In this document: piece by piece, positions 34,122-43,833 of the stretch
How the letters are laid out: each line of letters opens with the position of its first letter
Numbering within the stretch: position 1 is the stretch's first letter
Assembly (NCBI GenBank): GCA_026005175.1
Contig: BPKO01000006.1
Location: 124,001 to 188,000 of the forward strand
Direction of reading: 5' to 3'
Length of the DNA stretch: 64,000 nt
Source: Candidatus Tectimicrobiota bacterium
GTDB taxonomy: Bacteria; Tectomicrobia; Entotheonellia; Entotheonellales; Entotheonellaceae
Made by a program: the position numbers and the translations under genes
Notes under the pieces: generated by a model
The model's database searches: none
What the model saw: the letters and a program-made list of their open reading frames with translations, nothing else
What the model was told of the DNA's origin: nothing

Positions 34122-35124
34122 CTAGCGGAAGGGCGGGGAGTAAAGCAGCCCGCCTTCGGTCCACAGGGCGTTTTTGCCGCGCTCCAGCCCCAGGGGGGTG
34201 AGGTGGCGGGCAAAGATCTCGCCGTAGTTGCCCACCTGGCGGATGATGCGCACCATGAAGTCCTCGCTCAGCCCCAGCATGGGGCCAAAGCCGCCTTCCA
34301 GGGCCCAGGAAGCGGCGGATGTTGGGGTCGGCGCTGTTCATGAACGAATCGAGGTTCTGGGAGGAAATGCCGAACTCCTCGGCCTGGATGAGGCCAAACG
34401 CCACCCACTTGATGATGTCGAACCACTGGTCGTCGCCGTGGCGCACCACCGGGCCGAGGGGCTCTTTGGACATCACCACTCCCATGACCACGTGGTCCTG
34501 CGGGCGCTTGAGGGTGGTCTTCTGCGCCAGCAGCTGCGAGATGTCCGAGGTCACGGCGTCGCAGCGGCCGCTGTCGTAGGCAGCATAGGTCTGGTCTGGG
34601 GTTTCAAAGACCACCGGGGTGAAAGGCAGGCGCAGGCGCCGGAAGTGGTCGGCAAGGTTGAGCTCGGTGGTGGTGCCCGACTGCACGCAGATGGTGGCCC
34701 CTTCCAGGTCGCGCAGGGTGCGGGCGCCCAGCTTCTTGGGCACCATCATGCCCTGGCCGTCGTAAAAGAGGGTAGGGCCGAAGTTGAGCCCCAGCGAGGT
34801 GTCCCGGGTGAGGGTCCAGGTGGTGTTGCGGCTCAGCACGTCGATTTCCCCTGACTGCAGGGCGGTAAAGCGCGCCTGCGCCGTCAGGGGGCGAAACTCG
34901 ACGCGGTCGGCGTCGTTGAAAATCGCCGCGGCCAGCGCGCGGCAGTAATCCACGTCGAAGCCACGCCACTTGCCGTCGGCGCCAATGGTGGCAAAGCCAG
35001 TAAGGCCGGTGTTGACGCCGCAGACCAGCTTGCCGCGCGCTTTGACCGTGTCCAGCGTCGACGCCCAGGCACTGGCGGCCAGCGCCATCCCCAGCAAGAC
35101 GCCACAAACCATACGCGTGCGCAT
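34122..35124 (-). CDS. aapJ: General L-amino-acid-binding periplasmic protein AapJ, frame break near the end
   Basis: The binding protein of the transporter: signal peptide MRTRMVCGVLLGMALAASAWA, then TLDTVKARGKLVCGVNTGLTG, FDVDYCRALAAAIF and SGEIDVLSRNTTWT, all typical of AapJ. After RRFLG the frame is lost; one base fewer in the GGGCCC at 34301-34306 continues it as LEGGFGPMLGLSEDF and ends at TAG 34124-34122 with GLLYSPPFR, the usual family tail. The repaired product is about 333 residues. ATG 35124 has GAGGGGAG upstream. It is the first gene of the aapJQMP unit. Confidence 0.85.
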
Positions 35125-35236
35125 AGACAGCTCCCCTCTCTGCGTGGAAGAAGTCGTTTGCCCGCCAGTATAGGGCGGGTGGCGGAGGGAAGGCAACAGG
35201 GAACGTCCTGCACGCAGAGAGGCGCTGCCGCGGCGT

Positions 35237-35866
35237 TCAGGGGCGCCACTCGCCAACGTAAGTGCGGCCGTCGGGAAAGGTCCAGGTACCCTGGCCCACG
35301 GGGCGGTCGTCGCGCCACGTGCCACGGTAGGTGCGGCCATCGGGGAAAGTGAGGGTGCCCTGGCCGTGGCGCTTGTCGTTTTGCCACTGCCCCACGTAAG
35401 TGCTGCCGTCGTGAAAGCGGTAAGTCCCCTGGCCATGGCGCTTGTCGTTTTGCCAGGTGCCTTCGTAAACGTCGCCGTTTTTGAGCCGCAAGGTGCCCTG
35501 GCCGTGGCGCTGGCCCTGATGCCACTGGCCGGTGTACGTGGTGCCGTCGTGTGCGGTGTAGGTGCCCTGGCCGTGGAAGAGGCCGTCGGCGAACTCGCCT
35601 TCGTAGCGGTCGCCGCTGGCAAAGGTCAGCACGCCCTGGCCGTGGCGCTTGTCATTTCGCCACTGCCCCACGTAAGTGCTGCCGTCGTGAAAGCGGTAGG
35701 TCCCCTGGCCATGGCGCTGGCCGCCGCGCACCTCACCCTCGTAGACGTCGCCATTTTTGTACTTGAGTGTCGCGGCCGGCGCTGCCTGCGGCAAGACAAG
35801 GCCCCACAGGCCCAGCAGCAAGACCAGCCAGCAGGCGCGGCGAGGCGCGCGTTGCGCGTGCCGCAT
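35237..35866 (-). CDS. Secreted MORN-repeat protein
   Basis: After a signal peptide (ACWLVLLLGLWGLVLPQAAPA) the 209-residue protein consists of seven complete MORN repeats and a partial eighth, with the pattern Y-x-G-x-W-x-(N/D)-x-(R/K)-HGQGT. Two of the repeats are almost identical at the DNA level (around 35389-35440 and 35664-35720), a sign of recent duplication. MORN repeats form a beta ribbon and bind partners or membrane surfaces; the role here is unknown. ATG 35866 follows AAGGAGG, which overlaps the stop of the PilY2-like gene region. The 14-base gap suggests it belongs to the pilus operon. Confidence 0.82.
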   Translation of the reverse strand: MRHAQRAPRRACWLVLLLGLWGLVLPQAAPAATLKYKNGDVYEGEVRGGQRHGQGTYRFHDGSTYVGQWRNDKRHGQGVLTFASGDRYEGEFADGLFHGQGTYTAHDGTTYTGQWHQGQRHGQGTLRLKNGDVYEGTWQNDKRHGQGTYRFHDGSTYVGQWQNDKRHGQGTLTFPDGRTYRGTWRDDRPVGQGTWTFPDGRTYVGEWRP

Positions 35867-35880
35867 CACGAGGTTCCTCC

Positions 35881-36243
35881 TTACTCGCTAAAGCGCGGCA
35901 CGGCGTGCGGCGGCAGGATCCAGACCTCAAGGAGGTGGCCGACGCGCCCCCCGCCTTCGCCACCCACCGTGTAGCCCACGTGCATGCCAGGGCGCAGGGC
36001 ATAGCGGTTGCCAAACGGCGGAGTCTCCCGGCCGCGTGGCGCTTTCGCCTCTCCCCATAGGTAGACGCGCACCGTGGCCGGCAAGACGTAGCGCATGTCG
36101 CTGATAACGATGGTATCTTCTTCGGGGCTGACGCGGTCGATCACCCCGAAGCGCTCGAAAGGTAAGCGAGAGCTTTCCCGCGGCGCGCCCCAGGCAAGGG
36201 CGGCCAGTCCCAGCAGGACGAAAGTCACGAGTGCCGCACGCAT
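35881..36243 (-). CDS. Small exported protein, PilY2-like
   Basis: A 120-residue protein with a cleavable signal (ALVTFVLLGLAALAWGA). Its core FGVIDRVSPEEDTIVISDMRYVL resembles the short PilY2-type proteins encoded after pilY1 in type IV pilus minor-pilin operons. It follows pilY1 by 11 bases, and ATG 36243 has GTGAGGAGAG upstream. The similarity is in size, place and one beta-rich segment, so the name is tentative. It could be an OB-like accessory protein of pilus assembly. Confidence 0.55.
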   Translation of the reverse strand: MRAALVTFVLLGLAALAWGAPRESSRLPFERFGVIDRVSPEEDTIVISDMRYVLPATVRVYLWGEAKAPRGRETPPFGNRYALRPGMHVGYTVGGEGGGRVGHLLEVWILPPHAVPRFSE

Positions 36244-36254
36244 GGCTGCTCTCC

Positions 36255-39200
36255 TCACTGCAGCTGGCGCCAAGCCTGGCGGCCGATGGCGCCCGGTCCG
36301 GGGTTTTCCGTGGTGGTGAAGATGCCGCCGGTGGAGCCGCTACTGTACTTGAGCTCGGTGGTGCCTGAAGAAAGGACGGTGGGGGTGGGCAGGATGCCTT
36401 CGGTGGAGATGACGCCGCTCACGGCCACCGTCAGTTCTTGACCGTCGATGCGCACGGTGACCAGGTCATCGGCGTCGATGTCGTGGTCCTCGTCGAGGTC
36501 GAAAGGCGACTCGCTCAGGCGGCTGCCGCTCAAGGCGTCGAGCTCCATCAGCCAGCCGCCACCGCCGAAGCTGCACACCTGGGGGTCGGGAATAAGGGTA
36601 GTGAAAATGATGCGGTTGTTGCGCAGCACCGAGTCGGTGACCTGCCGCTCGCCCTGGGTGGGCAGATCCAGGTACCAGCCCAGGTGCTGGGACCAATCGA
36701 TGGGGTTGTCGCTGGTGATGCGGCGCCCGTTGACTTCCTTGAGCACCGTCTGCGCGAGCAAGTCACGGCGGCGGATGGTGGAGAGGGTATCCTCGTTTTT
36801 GTCCCAGATGGCATAAAACGTCTGGGTGGGCACGCCGGCCACGCTGTTGTCCCCGACCTCCAGGTACTTGCCGGTACCAAAGTAAACGAGAACGCCGTTG
36901 GGGTCCTTGGGGTGGTGGCCGGCTTCGGGGCGGCTGGTGATGGGCTGCGGCGTGCCGCGGGCGTCGGTGGCGGTGAACAGGGGTTTGGGGTTGACGCCCT
37001 GGAAGTAAGCCACTTTCCAGTTGCGCGGGTTGGGATCGCGCACGTCGAACTTCCACAGGTTGCCGCGCAGGTCACCGGCGTAGATGTAGTCGGCGGTAAA
37101 GTCGCCGTCGACGTCTACCGGTGCCGGGGTGGCCAAGCCGTTGGGGGTGTCGGGGTCGCCCTACCCGGGTGTCGATTTTGATAAAGTCGACGCCCGGCGT
37201 CCAGATGCCGTCCAGCCCGCCTTCGAGAAAGAGGATATAGAGCACGGCGTGGCCGGTGAGGCTAGGGTGGCCGTCGCCCTCGGTGTTGTTGTAGCCGTTG
37301 CCGACCACCGCTGCCCACTTGCCGTTGGCCATGCGGACGATCGAGGGCTGGCTGAAGGAGTAGCCCAGGTCGGGGTCGTCGGCGTCGGAGAACTCCCACA
37401 GCACCAGGCGGGCGGCGTTGCTTTCGGCAAAGCGCGAGGGATCGGTGACGTCGAGGGCGAAGAAGCCCTGGCCGCCGCCACGCAGGCCGCTCACCAGAAT
37501 CGTGCGCCACTCTTTGCGGCCGTCGCCATTGACGTCGAGAAAGGCATCGCCGGCGGTGGGCGAGCCGTCGACAAAGTAGCGGTGGGCGTAGTTGGGGGCA
37601 GTCAGCTTGCTAAGGTGGGGGAAGACGAGGTTGGGAACGTAAGCCAGAACTTCGCGGCCGCTGGCGGCACTAAAGCCGTGCAGCATGCCGTCGTTCCCCC
37701 CCACGTAGACCACCGGGGCGCGGCGGGCATAGGCGCTCCGGAAAGCCGCATAGCCCTCGCCCAGGGCATCGGGAAAGCTCGGCGCGCCGACGAAGTAGGG
37801 GTCCGAATGTACCAGGTCGCCGAGCAGGTGCCGGCGCACGCGGTAGCGGTTGCCCTGGCCCTCGTGCTCTTTGCTGCCGCGCAGGTACTCGAGGCGCGCT
37901 TCGCCCTGGCCGTCGTTGTTGCCACTGGCATCGGTGTGCAGCTGGAGCTGCTGCGTGGGAGCAAGGTCGCGCCAGCGAAACGGCACGCCGCGGCGGGTCA
38001 GCGGGTTGTACGTCAGAATCACCCGGCCGGCGTCGTAGTCCTGGGTGTCGAGCACGGCGCCAGCGTCCCATTCAGGCGACTGCACCACGCCGTGCTCGTC
38101 GATGGGCAAAGACAGCAGCTGGCCGCTCCAGTCGCCGCTGTTGAAGCGCGCCTGGTAGAGGCGGCTTTCGGTGCTGTGGGTGCCGGCGTTAAGAGCCACC
38201 GAGGCGGCCGAGCTGGTGCGCTCGGCAATGCTCTGGATGGCTCGCTGGAGGGCCTCTGCGAGCTCGTCGGGGTTGGCGGCGTTGAGGTACTCGCCTCGGG
38301 CATTGTAGGCGGCGTGCAGCAAGTCGTCGATTCTGGCGGCGTCGCTGGCGAAGGGGTTGGGCCAAGGAAAGGGGTCGTTGGGGTTGGGCGGTGGCCCTTC
38401 GAGGGTGCCTTTGAGGCCAAAGGCCACCGTGTACGTGACCACGTGCTGGTGCGTGGCTTCGTCCACCCCGGGGGTAATGGGGACGGTATCGGCCAGCTCC
38501 GGGTGCAGGTCGCGCTCGTAGTAGTACATGGCCACGTCGGCCAGGGTATCGCTGCGGTCGTCGGCGTAAGCGCCGCCATCCCATGGGGTGTTGCCGCTGC
38601 CCGGGCCGTCGGTGTTGCCCACGTGCGGGGAGTTGCCGTTGTAAAAGCCGTCGGTCATGAATACGATGAAGTTCTGCTGGCAGGCGCCCCCTTCCTCGGC
38701 GGGCAGCACCGGGCACTCGGGGAAGTAGTTGTTGGGGCGGCACTCGAAGTAGCGCCCGGCGTTGTCGAGGGTGACGCGCAGCGGCGTGTTTCCCGAAGAC
38801 TCAATGGAATAAAGCGCATCGAGGAGGGCGCGCTTGTTGCCGGTGGTGGGATCGGCATTCATGGAGCGGATAGGGGTTTTGGCCTGGCCGCCGGCGTTGT
38901 TGTTGTGCAGGGTGACCAGGCCCATGCGCACATTGGTGGCCTCGGCGATGATTTTGGCAAACGCCGCTTTGGCCACGTATTCGCGCTTGCGGTAGTAGCT
39001 GAACCAATTGGCAAAGTTCTGCTGCGTGGCGGGATCGGCATCCTTGATCAGGTGCTCGGTCTCTTCGCCGTTGTCAAACAGCCCGTTGCCGTTACGGTCG
39101 GTCCAGGTGTAGTAGCGAAAGCCGTCGGGCAGGCCGTCGCCGTCGCGGTCGCTCGTGTCGCGGTGGCGGCCGCCCAGCCAGTTGGAGTTGTGGCGCGTAA

Positions 39201-39756
39201 GGTCGATGGTTTCCGAAGTGGGGTCGTACGGGTTGGCCCGCGCCGCGGTGATGGGCATGTTCTGGAAAGGCACGCCGGCGGCATCCACGCCGGGCCAGGG
39301 TTTGTAGGTCTTGTTGGGGTCAAAGTAGAGCGGGTTGAAGTCGTGGTTGCGGATGCGCCAGGTCTGGTCGTCGGCGGTGTTGCAGTCGCGGCCGTCGTCG
39401 GGGTAAGTGTTTTCCCCAAACTCGACGATGTAGAGATAGCCGTAGAACGTGCCGCTGCTGAACGTGCAGTCGGCGTCGCCGTCGTCGTCGCTGTCGCGGT
39501 GCTTGACGCTGCCGGCGCCAGGCGGGTTGCTGCCGTCGGGCTGGCTGCCGGTAAAGAGCCCATCGTTGGCGGCATCTTTGGTCATGACTTCCCAGTCCAT
39601 GCTGCCCGAGTCGTCGACAACGAAGAGGATGTTGGGCTCGACGCGAAAGCCCAAAAAGAGAGGCACCTGGCTCAGGTTCAGGGGGGCAGCCCAGGCACCC
39701 AGGGCCAAGCCGCAGCCAAGCACGCCAAGGACCAGCCCTTTCTTCAGTACGCGCAT
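36255..39756 (-). CDS. pilY1: Type IV pilus tip protein PilY1, frame break at about 37160
   Basis: PilY1 sits at the pilus tip and controls extension, adhesion and calcium response. The N-terminal part has a signal peptide (LVLGVLGCGLALGAWA) and a von Willebrand A-like domain with the metal motif DDSGSMDWE. It also has several Asp-rich calcium loops (DSDDDGDADC, DRDGDGLPDG) and the start of the beta-propeller (VVYVGGNDGMLHGFSA). The C-terminal part resumes in another frame at DPDTPNGLATPAPVDVDGDF and has GDLRGNLWKFD and a last DLDEDHDIDADD loop. One base too many in GCCC at 37158-37161 explains the break. The repaired protein is about 1165 residues, normal for PilY1. ATG 39756 has GGAGAGG upstream. 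Confidence 0.85.
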
Positions 39757-39778
39757 CTGTTCCTCTCCTGCACCGCCT

Positions 39779-40309
39779 TTAGTCGTAGCGCATGGCGAAG
39801 ATGGTCTGCAGCACCGCCTCGGCAGTGGCGTCACCGCCCGTGCCGCGGCCGGTGATGTTGAACTGGTAAACGCCGGTGGGCACGCCAATGCCGATGGTGT
39901 AGCTGTCGCGCCGGAAGAGGCGCTCTTCAATGGTGTAGCGCGGATTGGCGGCCACCTGGCGCAATCCCTGAGGAATGGCGTCGGTGAGCACGGCTTCCGA
40001 GTCGGTATCGTCCCAGTTCAGTTCGTCCCAGGCAGGCTGCGTGCCCCTGGCGTAGCGGCCGGGCTTCGTATCTTCTTGCAGTTCGGCGCGGTTGGGCAGG
40101 GTAGCCACCACGTTTTCACCCACCACCAGCGCCACCTCGGCCGCGTAAAACGCCTCTTTTTGCTGCCGGTCGTTGCCGGCCACCTGGCTCTCCAGGGTGC
40201 TGGTGGTGGTGGCGGCAATGCCGATCAGGGTAAGGAGGGCCAGGGTGAGCAGGCCCACGGCCAGCACCGACCCCTTCTGGCCGCGCAGCGTGTTGCTAAG
40301 GCACCGCAT
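39779..40309 (-). CDS. pilX: Minor pilin-like protein PilX
   Basis: A 176-residue protein with the PilX N-terminus: QKGSVLAVGLLTLALLTLIGIAA, followed by the helix segment QVAGNDRQQKEAFYAAEVAL, which is very typical of PilX. PilX is a minor pilin that helps start pilus assembly together with PilV, PilW, FimT/FimU and PilY1. It lies between pilV and pilY1 with gaps of about 16-22 bases. The mature end (TAEAVLQTIFAMRYD) is short and lacks an obvious disulfide. Confidence 0.85.
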   Translation of the reverse strand: MRCLSNTLRGQKGSVLAVGLLTLALLTLIGIAATTTSTLESQVAGNDRQQKEAFYAAEVALVVGENVVATLPNRAELQEDTKPGRYARGTQPAWDELNWDDTDSEAVLTDAIPQGLRQVAANPRYTIEERLFRRDSYTIGIGVPTGVYQFNITGRGTGGDATAEAVLQTIFAMRYD

Positions 40310-40325
40310 ACCCGATCTCCTCGCG

Positions 40326-40712
40326 TTATAAATTGGACTTGATAAACGAGAGGTTGAACGTGCGACCTGGCGGCGAGAGCTGGGTCACGGTGATGTTAAC
40401 CGTCTTGTGATTCGCCGCCGGCGCCTCGGCGTCGACTTGCCACTGCACCGCAAAGCCTGCCGGCGCATTGGGATCCCGGTAGGCGGTAAAGACGCCTACC
40501 GGGGTATCGTCCTGTAAGTCCGCATCATCGTAGGGCAGCGCCAGCAGCCGCTCGAGGCGGTCCTGGGCAATGGTCATGCCCTGGGTGAGGGTATTGGCAG
40601 CGGCATTGACGCGCATGGCGGTCAGCTGCATCTGGGCCACGGCGAGCAGGGCAAAGGCGAGAATGACGATGGCGACCATCACTTCCACGAGGGTAAAGCC
40701 TTTGTCGTTCAT
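40326..40712 (-). CDS. pilV: Minor pilin-like protein PilV
   Basis: A 128-residue prepilin with a short leader and classical cleavage site, MNDKG|FTLVEVMVAIVILAF; the conserved Glu5 is present. The following AVAQMQLTAMRVNAAANTLTQGMTIAQDRLE segment is the usual PilV helix, where the protein is inserted in the pilus priming complex. Gene order pilW-pilV-pilX-pilY1 supports the name. It is processed by PilD, which is not in this window. Confidence 0.85.
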   Translation of the reverse strand: MNDKGFTLVEVMVAIVILAFALLAVAQMQLTAMRVNAAANTLTQGMTIAQDRLERLLALPYDDADLQDDTPVGVFTAYRDPNAPAGFAVQWQVDAEAPAANHKTVNITVTQLSPPGRTFNLSFIKSNL

Positions 40713-40730
40713 ACGCCGACTCCCCTGAGG

Positions 40731-41399
40731 CTAAAGGCCGAGGTTGCGCAGCTGCACGGTGGTGAGGTACAGCCGCCGGCGAAAGTGGTCGCCCGGGCAG
40801 TCGCGGCACAGCGAGCGGCCGTACCGGTTGGTGTAGACCGTGGTGGTGGTATAGGTCGGGTCGCTGCGGCTGGTACGTGCCAGCAGGGCGATCTCCACGG
40901 CGCGAAACGCTGCCGGGTCTGTCGTCTGGTTGCCGTTTTCGTCGAGAAAGACAAAGTCAAGGGCGTCGACGTTGGTGGCCACCGGCAGCCAGGCGTTGGC
41001 CGCCACACTGAAGCGCTCTAGCGTGGTACCGTTGAGGCGGTAGGCGACTTGCTCGTTGTCGTTGGCGTCGATGGCGCCGTCGCCGTCGTCGTCAAGGGTA
41101 AAGGCCACGATGCTGGTGTCCCGGGCGTAATCGATGGTAAAGGGCGGATTGGGCCCCGGAAACTGGGTAACGATGCCGGCATTGGCGGTGCCCGCCGGAT
41201 CGAAGCCGGCCGAGCGCAGCTCACGGGTGAGCAGGTAAAGGGCAGCGCGCAGGTTCTGCTGCATTTCCACCACCTGGTTCTGGGCCAGGAAAGCGCGCTG
41301 CTGCCCGTGAAAGACTTGGTAAATGGCAGCGATGACAATACCGGCCACCGCCATGGCAATGACCAGTTCGAGCACCGTGAAGCCCTGCTTGCCCCGCAT
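40731..41399 (-). CDS. pilW: Minor pilin-like protein PilW
   Basis: A 222-residue prepilin with cleavage site KQG|FTVLELVIAMAVAGIVI, including Glu5. The mature region (FLAQNQVVEMQQNLRAALYLLTRELRSAGFDP) is the typical PilW helix. An Asp-rich loop, DDDGDGAIDANDNEQ, resembles a calcium site. ATG 41399 with AAGGAAG close upstream fits best; an upstream start would overlap fimT. It follows fimT by five bases, so the genes are one transcription unit. Confidence 0.85.
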   Translation of the reverse strand: MRGKQGFTVLELVIAMAVAGIVIAAIYQVFHGQQRAFLAQNQVVEMQQNLRAALYLLTRELRSAGFDPAGTANAGIVTQFPGPNPPFTIDYARDTSIVAFTLDDDGDGAIDANDNEQVAYRLNGTTLERFSVAANAWLPVATNVDALDFVFLDENGNQTTDPAAFRAVEIALLARTSRSDPTYTTTTVYTNRYGRSLCRDCPGDHFRRRLYLTTVQLRNLGL

Positions 41400-41404
41400 C
41401 TTCC

Positions 41405-41929
41405 TTACTCCCAGCCCGTGCCGGTCCACGTCTCGATTTTCGGGGTGCCGGCGAGCACGGGCACGCCGACGCGGCAGAAGCGATTCTCCCCGGAGGCCGA
41501 CAGGTAAGCAAAGCCGACGGTGTTGGCCAGGCCGTTGGCGGTAAACGTGATGGCCCGCACGTCGTACTTGGTGGCCGTCCGCGGGTGGCGGTAGAGAACC
41601 TGACCCTGGTAGTCGGCTGCGAAGTCCACGGCGCGCACGCGGGCGCCGGCGGCGTCGAGCACCTCGTAGCCGTTGTCGTTAAAGGCCAGCGTCCAGGGGC
41701 GGTTCTGCTTGATGGCGCCGGTGCGCGCCAGCTGCAAGGCCGCATAGAGGTCCAGGCAGGCGCTGCGCAGCCGGTAGCTGCGCGACCAGCTTTTGAGGTT
41801 GGGGACAGCGACAGCGGCCAGAATGGCGATGACGACCACCACCAGCAGGCCGTCGAGGAGCCCAAAGCCGCGCTCGGCGGCGTGCGGCCTCTGCCATGAC
41901 GGGCCAGGCGGCGTCAAGCTCGGGCGCAC
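41405..41929 (-). CDS. fimT: FimT/GspH-type pseudopilin with unusual N-terminus
   Basis: A 174-residue prepilin-like protein and probable first gene of the minor-pilin operon. The hydrophobic helix (LLVVVVIAILAAVAVPNLKSW) and SACLDLYAALQLARTGAI segment identify the FimT/GspH family. The processing site reads ERG|FGLLDGLL: the +5 residue, nearly always Glu, is Asp, and the usual T-L-x-E is absent. The leader of about 20 residues is longer than normal. No clear ribosome site stands before ATG 41929, so a shorter start or a small sequencing error is possible. Two Cys (SACL, NRFCRVG) could form a disulfide. Confidence 0.72.
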   Translation of the reverse strand: MRPSLTPPGPSWQRPHAAERGFGLLDGLLVVVVIAILAAVAVPNLKSWSRSYRLRSACLDLYAALQLARTGAIKQNRPWTLAFNDNGYEVLDAAGARVRAVDFAADYQGQVLYRHPRTATKYDVRAITFTANGLANTVGFAYLSASGENRFCRVGVPVLAGTPKIETWTGTGWE

Positions 41930-42016
41930 CAGCGATCACCCCCCGCTTGGCAGGGCAGCCGCGCGCCTTCTTGCTCGAGAAGGACACGTGCCCGGCAGCC
42001 CTGCGACCCTATCCCC

Positions 42017-42829
42017 TTAGAGGACGTAGGCCAGTGGCTTTGCGTCCCACCCTTTCGGATGGTTTGCCTTTGACGGGTGCTGCCCTGTGGCGGCCAGGCG
42101 GGGCAGCCACAGCGGCACTTCCTGGATCGGCAGGAGGCGGGAAAAACTTGAGAGGAAAATGCTCAGACGCCGCGGCGGGCCCCCCCACAGCAGCACGTGC
42201 AGGCGCGGGGAGTAGCCAAAGCCGCGGGCTTTGCAGAGCTCGACGAGCCAGCGCGATTTTTCCAGCACCTCGGCGGCGGTGAGCCCCTGCGGCATGAGCA
42301 GCACGCGCTCGGCCGGCAGGGACAGCGCCTGCACCAGGGCATCCACTTCGGCAAGGTCTTCGGGGCGGTCGATGACGAACTTGAAGTAGGCTTTGCCCGT
42401 ATCGCGCAGGAAGCGCAGCACCGGCAGGCAGATGCGCCGCGCTTCGGGCACCCCCGAGTTGGCCAGCTTGGGCGAGACGTTGAGCTGGTCGGCCAGAGGA
42501 GCACACTGCACGCGGGCCAGTGGCACAAAGGCAGCGGTTTCGATTTCGATCGTGTACCCCTGGTGCCGCAGCGCCGCAAGCAGCGGCGCCAGGTCCTGCT
42601 CAAAAGGCTCGCCGCCGGTGACAACGACGCGGCGCGCCGGATAGGCGCACAGCGCCGCCACCAGGGCCGCCACCTCCCACGCCTGGCCGCCGTGCCACGC
42701 GTACTTGGTGTCGCACCAGCGGCAGCCAAGCGAACAGCCGCCAAGGCGAATAAACACCGCGGCGCGGCCGCATGTGGCCCCCTCGCCCTGAATGGAGTAA
42801 AAGATCTCGCTCACCTGCAGCGTGGCCAT
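42017..42829 (-). CDS. queE: 7-carboxy-7-deazaguanine synthase, C-terminus probably extended by an indel
   Basis: QueE is a radical-SAM enzyme that contracts CPH4 to 7-carboxy-7-deazaguanine in queuosine and deazapurine synthesis. The [4Fe-4S] motif is C32-SLG-C36-RW-C39, preceded by EIFYSIQGEG and followed by TGGEPFEQD. The open frame runs to 42017. However, the family normally ends soon after LHVLLWGG, and adding one G to the G7 run (42186-42180) would give WGGARRGV and stop at 42163. So the last 48 or so residues are probably an artefact. ATG 42829 is the likely start, at the usual distance before EIFYSIQG. No other queuosine genes are nearby. Confidence 0.88.
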   Translation of the reverse strand: MATLQVSEIFYSIQGEGATCGRAAVFIRLGGCSLGCRWCDTKYAWHGGQAWEVAALVAALCAYPARRVVVTGGEPFEQDLAPLLAALRHQGYTIEIETAAFVPLARVQCAPLADQLNVSPKLANSGVPEARRICLPVLRFLRDTGKAYFKFVIDRPEDLAEVDALVQALSLPAERVLLMPQGLTAAEVLEKSRWLVELCKARGFGYSPRLHVLLWGGPPRRLSIFLSSFSRLLPIQEVPLWLPRLAATGQHPSKANHPKGWDAKPLAYVL

Positions 42830-42953
42830 GCCCTGCACCTCCCAGCAAGAAAGGTACCAGAACACCGGCAGGGTGCAACCCCCGCGCGGCTTGCACCGCC
42901 CCTTGCCCTGGCGTATGCTCAAACGACCAACCGTGACCTGCAAGGAGAGAGCC

Positions 42954-43380
42954 GTGGCCCCAAAACGTGTTGCTCAGGACATCACCATTGGCACGCAGCT
43001 GCGCCCGGTCACCATGACCCTCGCGGCGGAAACGGTGCGGCGCTATGCCGAGGTGGTGCAGGACGAGACACCCTGGTACGGTGAAGCCTTTGCCCAGCCG
43101 GTGGCCCCCCCCGGCGTTTCTGGCCATTCTGTCTGGCAAACCCATGGACGCCACCTACGAGGCGGTCCCCGGCAGCATCCACGTGTCGCAGGAGTTCGAG
43201 TTTCTGCGGCCCCTGGTGGTGGGAGAAACGGTTACCGTCAGCGGCCAGGTGGTGGACAAGTTCGAAAAGCGCGGTCGTACTTACGTGGTGGTAGAAACGC
43301 TCTATCACGACGCCGCCGGCAATCTGCTGGCGCGCGGCCGTGCCGAGACCATCGTGCCCCCAGCGGCCCAAGAGGAGTAA
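42954..43380 (+). CDS. MaoC-like dehydratase (N-type), frame broken at a C8 run
   Basis: Part of a pair of hot-dog-fold proteins that act as an (R)-specific enoyl-CoA hydratase or related dehydratase. The product starts at GTG 42954 behind AAGGAGAGAG: APKRVAQDITIGTQL, then RRYAEVVQDETPWYG and FAQPVAPP. The frame changes in eight Cs at 43105-43112; with seven Cs it continues as AFLAILSGKPMDATY and EFEFLRPLVVGETV to the stop at 43378-43380. Repaired length is about 141 residues. The second MaoC gene starts three bases later, so the two subunits are co-translated. Confidence 0.75.
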
Positions 43381-43383
43381 GCC

Positions 43384-43803
43384 ATGGCCATCGCCACCCG
43401 CGACACCGCGATCGGCAGCACCCTGCCGTCGCTCAGCAAGCACGTGACGCAGGCGATGATCAACGCCTACGGGCAAGTCAACGGCGACCGCAACCTCATC
43501 CACTACGACGGCGACTATGCCCGGGCGCGCGGCTTTCGCGACGCCATCGCCCACGGGCTGCTGACGTTTGCTTTTGTCTCGGAGATGCTGGCCCGCTACT
43601 TCGGGCCGCGCTGGACGCAGGGCGGCAAGGTGCGCGTCAAGTTCACCGCGCCCGTCTATCCAGGCGACGTGGTTACGGCCGGCGGGCAGGTGACGGCCAG
43701 CCGGCCACACGGCGACGGCCAGTTCCTGACGGTGGAGGTCTGGTGCGACACGCAGGACGGGCGGCGGGTGCTGGTAGGGGAAGCCAGCGCCGTGGTGGCT
43801 TAG
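43384..43803 (+). CDS. MaoC-family dehydratase, catalytic partner
   Basis: A 139-residue single hot-dog domain with the hydratase-2 motif region: GQVNGDRNLIHYDGDYARARGFRDAIAHG. The Asp and His of this stretch are the catalytic pair in (R)-hydratases. KVRVKFTAPVYPGDVV is the next conserved strand. It probably pairs with the preceding gene to form a heteromeric enzyme for a CoA ester or acyl carrier substrate. The gap to the preceding gene is three bases. The next gene converges. Confidence 0.82.
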   Translation: MAIATRDTAIGSTLPSLSKHVTQAMINAYGQVNGDRNLIHYDGDYARARGFRDAIAHGLLTFAFVSEMLARYFGPRWTQGGKVRVKFTAPVYPGDVVTAGGQVTASRPHGDGQFLTVEVWCDTQDGRRVLVGEASAVVA

Positions 43804-43833
43804 GATCGCGCCGCCCCGCTTATCTGCTGCGCC

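Noticed and set aside
34122-35124. aapJ as a truncated gene with a different C-terminus
   Set aside because: One-base repair at 34301-34306 restores the normal AapJ ending and a TAG at the expected place.
37129-39855. A 908-codon plus-strand frame opposite pilY1
   Set aside because: Shadow frame; low-complexity Val/Gly/Ala composition, no ribosome site, and the minus strand encodes a recognisable PilY1.
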